A stretch of 6,690 nucleotides of DNA from an uncultured Bacilli bacterium (GTDB taxonomy: Bacteria; Bacillota_I; Bacilli_A; RF39; UBA660), in NCBI GenBank assembly GCA_944358565.1, contig CALVRK010000058.1:1-6690 (forward strand), given 5' to 3'. The position numbers and the translations under genes were made by a program. Shown piece after piece: positions 5,457 to 6,690 of this stretch; position 1 is the first letter of the stretch, and every line of letters starts with the position of its first letter. The notes beneath the pieces were generated by a model that was given only the letters and a program-made list of their open reading frames with translations, was not told the origin of the DNA and ran no database searches.

Positions 5457-6561
5457 ATTGCTCATTTTCATCCTTGCCATGTAAATCATCTTCACCAATC
5501 GTACTAACATACTCACCATTTAAAACTCTATCATAAAACAAAATCTTTCTTTTAAATATATTAGTTACATTCACTAAATAGAATATTCCAAGTAATAAAA
5601 CATATATTGCTCCCATTACAAATACTAATATATTAGGTAAACTAAAATGCTTTATCGCAAAAATAAACAAAAATCCCAAACTAAATGGTATTATCACATA
5701 ATACAAAATAATTAATACTATTCTAAAAAATAATCTTAAAAGTCTCTTATTAAGGAACACTAATCGCATATTTAAAAATTTACTTCCTAGTGTTTGTCCG
5801 TTAAATATAAACGGAATAATCACATAGTAAATAATTAATGAAATAAATAATATATACCTCTCATCAATTAAACAAGTTAAAATTCCTGTAAAAATCATCC
5901 ATAAAAACATATCCAATCCAAATCTCGTCATTCTTCTAAGACCGCTAACCTTTTTACCTTCTTCCAAAGATTTAAGATCTATATTATCTCTAGATGGTAA
6001 AAACTTTATAAATATTCCCATAAACAAATAACCGGCAGTACCTCCTAAAGTATTGATCATTAAATCATCGACATCAAACAATCGGTACGGATGCGGATAC
6101 ATAAAATATAAACCAGTCAATTGGGTTATCTCCAAAAATAAACTAAATATAAAACTAAATAATATTGTCTTTTTTAAATCATTTTTAAAATAATATCTTA
6201 AATACATCCCAAGCGGCACAAACATTAAAATATTAAATAAAACTGTATAAACACTAGGCTTTTGAAAAAGCATCCAAACATTATCAACCGCACTATCTTT
6301 TATAATATCAAAAATAAAAGTAAATGGAATCAATTGAGCCACCGGACTATCCATATCTATATCACTTTTATCTGGAAGTGGAAAAATTGCTAAAAAATAT
6401 ACAGATATCATATAAAGAATAAAAGAATAAATAATTAAAATTCTAAGTTTATGAATTGAACCATATTTATGATATTGCCATAATATAAAAGGAATAGTAA
6501 ATAAAAAGGCTAAAAAGGGAAACGTTAAAAAAGCTATCTTAATTGCTTCTAAATAATTCAT
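5455..6561 (-). CDS. VanZ-RDD fusion membrane protein
   Basis: The 368-residue polytopic protein has an N-terminal VanZ-like domain (about 40-190). It carries NILMFVPLG (110-118), the ELTQ-type EITQLTG (144-150) and FDVDDLMINTLGG (162-174), the standard VanZ motifs. A linker (about 190-208) leads to an RDD domain (about 209-350) with R213/D217 in RRMTRFGLD, GQTLGSKFLNMRL (255-267) and a final YDR (343-345). The tail (about 350-368) is acidic. VanZ proteins are linked to teicoplanin/lipoglycopeptide tolerance in enterococci, but most homologues have unknown function; RDD proteins are membrane proteins proposed as transporters. Both names state domain content, not a proven role. Fusion of the two is seen in some Bacillota. 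The start is the first ATG of the frame; the ribosome-binding site is weak (GGATGATGAT, 6576-6567, 5 nt before the ATG). It ends in the terminator shared with the flavoprotein operon and lies just past a probable transposon end. Confidence -1.
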   Translation of the reverse strand: MNYLEAIKIAFLTFPFLAFLFTIPFILWQYHKYGSIHKLRILIIYSFILYMISVYFLAIFPLPDKSDIDMDSPVAQLIPFTFIFDIIKDSAVDNVWMLFQKPSVYTVLFNILMFVPLGMYLRYYFKNDLKKTILFSFIFSLFLEITQLTGLYFMYPHPYRLFDVDDLMINTLGGTAGYLFMGIFIKFLPSRDNIDLKSLEEGKKVSGLRRMTRFGLDMFLWMIFTGILTCLIDERYILFISLIIYYVIIPFIFNGQTLGSKFLNMRLVFLNKRLLRLFFRIVLIILYYVIIPFSLGFLFIFAIKHFSLPNILVFVMGAIYVLLLGIFYLVNVTNIFKRKILFYDRVLNGEYVSTIGEDDLHGKDENEQ

Positions 6562-6586
6562 TTTTAATCATCATCCATTTAAGAAC

Positions 6587-6595
6587 AAAATACCA
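6587..6595 (-). promoter_or_regulatory. Weak extended -10 candidate for the VanZ-RDD gene
   Basis: On the minus strand TGGTATTTT (6595-6587) fits TGnTATnnT, with 25 nt from the -10 to the ATG at 6561. No -35 is visible 17 bp upstream. If the right-edge hairpin is a transposon end, the promoter would abut or overlap it, so the gene could instead be read from the element. Confidence -1.
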
Positions 6596-6608
6596 AAATA
6601 AATTTTGG
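6593..6608. repeat. Short palindrome upstream of the VanZ-RDD gene
   Basis: CCAAAAT (6593-6599) and ATTTTGG (6602-6608) are exact reverse complements around a central AA. It overlaps the TG of the weak -10 candidate, so it could be an operator, or a second hairpin of the neighbouring transposon end. Not recognised. Confidence -1.
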
Positions 6609-6612
6609 CATT

Positions 6613-6632
6613 AGCTTACCTCACGGTAAGCT
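6613..6632 (-). ncRNA. Perfect hairpin, possible IS200/IS605 right-end or omega-RNA stem
   Basis: On the minus strand AGCTTACC and GGTAAGCT form a perfect 8-bp stem closed by a GTGA (GNRA) tetraloop. It starts 4 nt after the TAG stop of the right-edge ORF tail. A subterminal hairpin just after the tnpB stop is typical of IS200/IS605-type right ends and forms part of the TnpB guide (omega) RNA. No long U run follows, so a simple terminator is less likely. The family is inferred from layout, not from a sequence match. Confidence -1.
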
Positions 6633-6636
6633 CTTT

Positions 6637-6690
6637 CTACTTCATAGGAATCTTAGACTCCTCCATAGACCAGTATCGGATGGTCGCCAC
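6637..6690 (-). CDS. C-terminal tail of a probable TnpB-like protein (cut by window edge)
   Basis: The last 17 codons of an open frame enter from the right edge and end at a TAG (6639-6637), reading VATIRYWSMEESKIPMK. Too little is present to show a domain. The assignment to an IS605 OrfB/TnpB rests on three things: the short hydrophilic ending of the ...MK type, the perfect hairpin 4 nt past the stop, and a composition clearly richer in G/C than the rest of the window. It is the only ORF here ending in TAG rather than TAA. It may equally be the end of another protein, or not be coding at all. Confidence -1.
   Translation of the reverse strand: MATIRYWSMEESKIPMK

Noticed and set aside
6600..6690. 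Known riboswitch, RNase P RNA, tmRNA, T-box or 5S rRNA.
   Set aside because: None of the conserved cores of these RNAs is present on either strand; the single hairpin after a stop codon fits a transposon end better.

Overview
The window is a strongly AT-rich stretch of bacterial chromosome. Every intact gene ends in TAA, its tryptophans are all TGG (12 in the intact and left-edge genes), and ribosome-binding sites are of the GGAGG/GGTGAT type with extended -10 promoters. This fits a low-GC Bacillota lineage, perhaps an uncultured gut Bacilli/Clostridia or Mollicutes relative using the standard code. The lineage call is inference; there is no rRNA or tRNA to anchor it.

Layout, left to right: (1) the N-terminal 149 codons of a membrane-anchored extracytoplasmic protein on the minus strand, running off the left edge; (2) a dense divergent control region (459-630) with two leftward promoter candidates, one rightward promoter and repeated dyad operators; (3) a small XRE/Cro-type helix-turn-helix regulator gene on the plus strand, broken by an in-frame TGA inside the DNA-binding domain; (4) a bidirectional terminator laid over the ends of that gene and the next; (5) a four-helix membrane protein of unknown function and a calcineurin-like metallophosphoesterase, both on the minus strand with separate promoters; (6) divergent from the phosphoesterase, a two-gene plus-strand operon of flavoproteins (HI0933/YhiN family, then COG2509 family) joined by a TAATG stop/start overlap; (7) a second bidirectional terminator between stop codons; (8) a minus-strand VanZ-RDD fusion membrane protein; (9) at the right edge, a less AT-rich segment with a 17-codon ORF tail and a perfect hairpin, which looks like the right end of an IS200/IS605-type element (probable TnpB tail).

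The genes do not form one pathway. The two flavoproteins are clearly a transcriptional and translational unit. The regulator and the left-edge surface protein share a control region in which a 16-bp dyad exactly fits between the -35 and -10 of a leftward promoter and a second copy abuts the regulator's own promoter. That suggests an autoregulated switch whose regulator is now apparently inactivated. I found no complete novel defence or biosynthetic system. The points most worth following are the broken regulator with intact operators, the repeated promoter/Shine-Dalgarno geometry that implies very short leaders, and the possible transposon end with omega-RNA-like hairpin.
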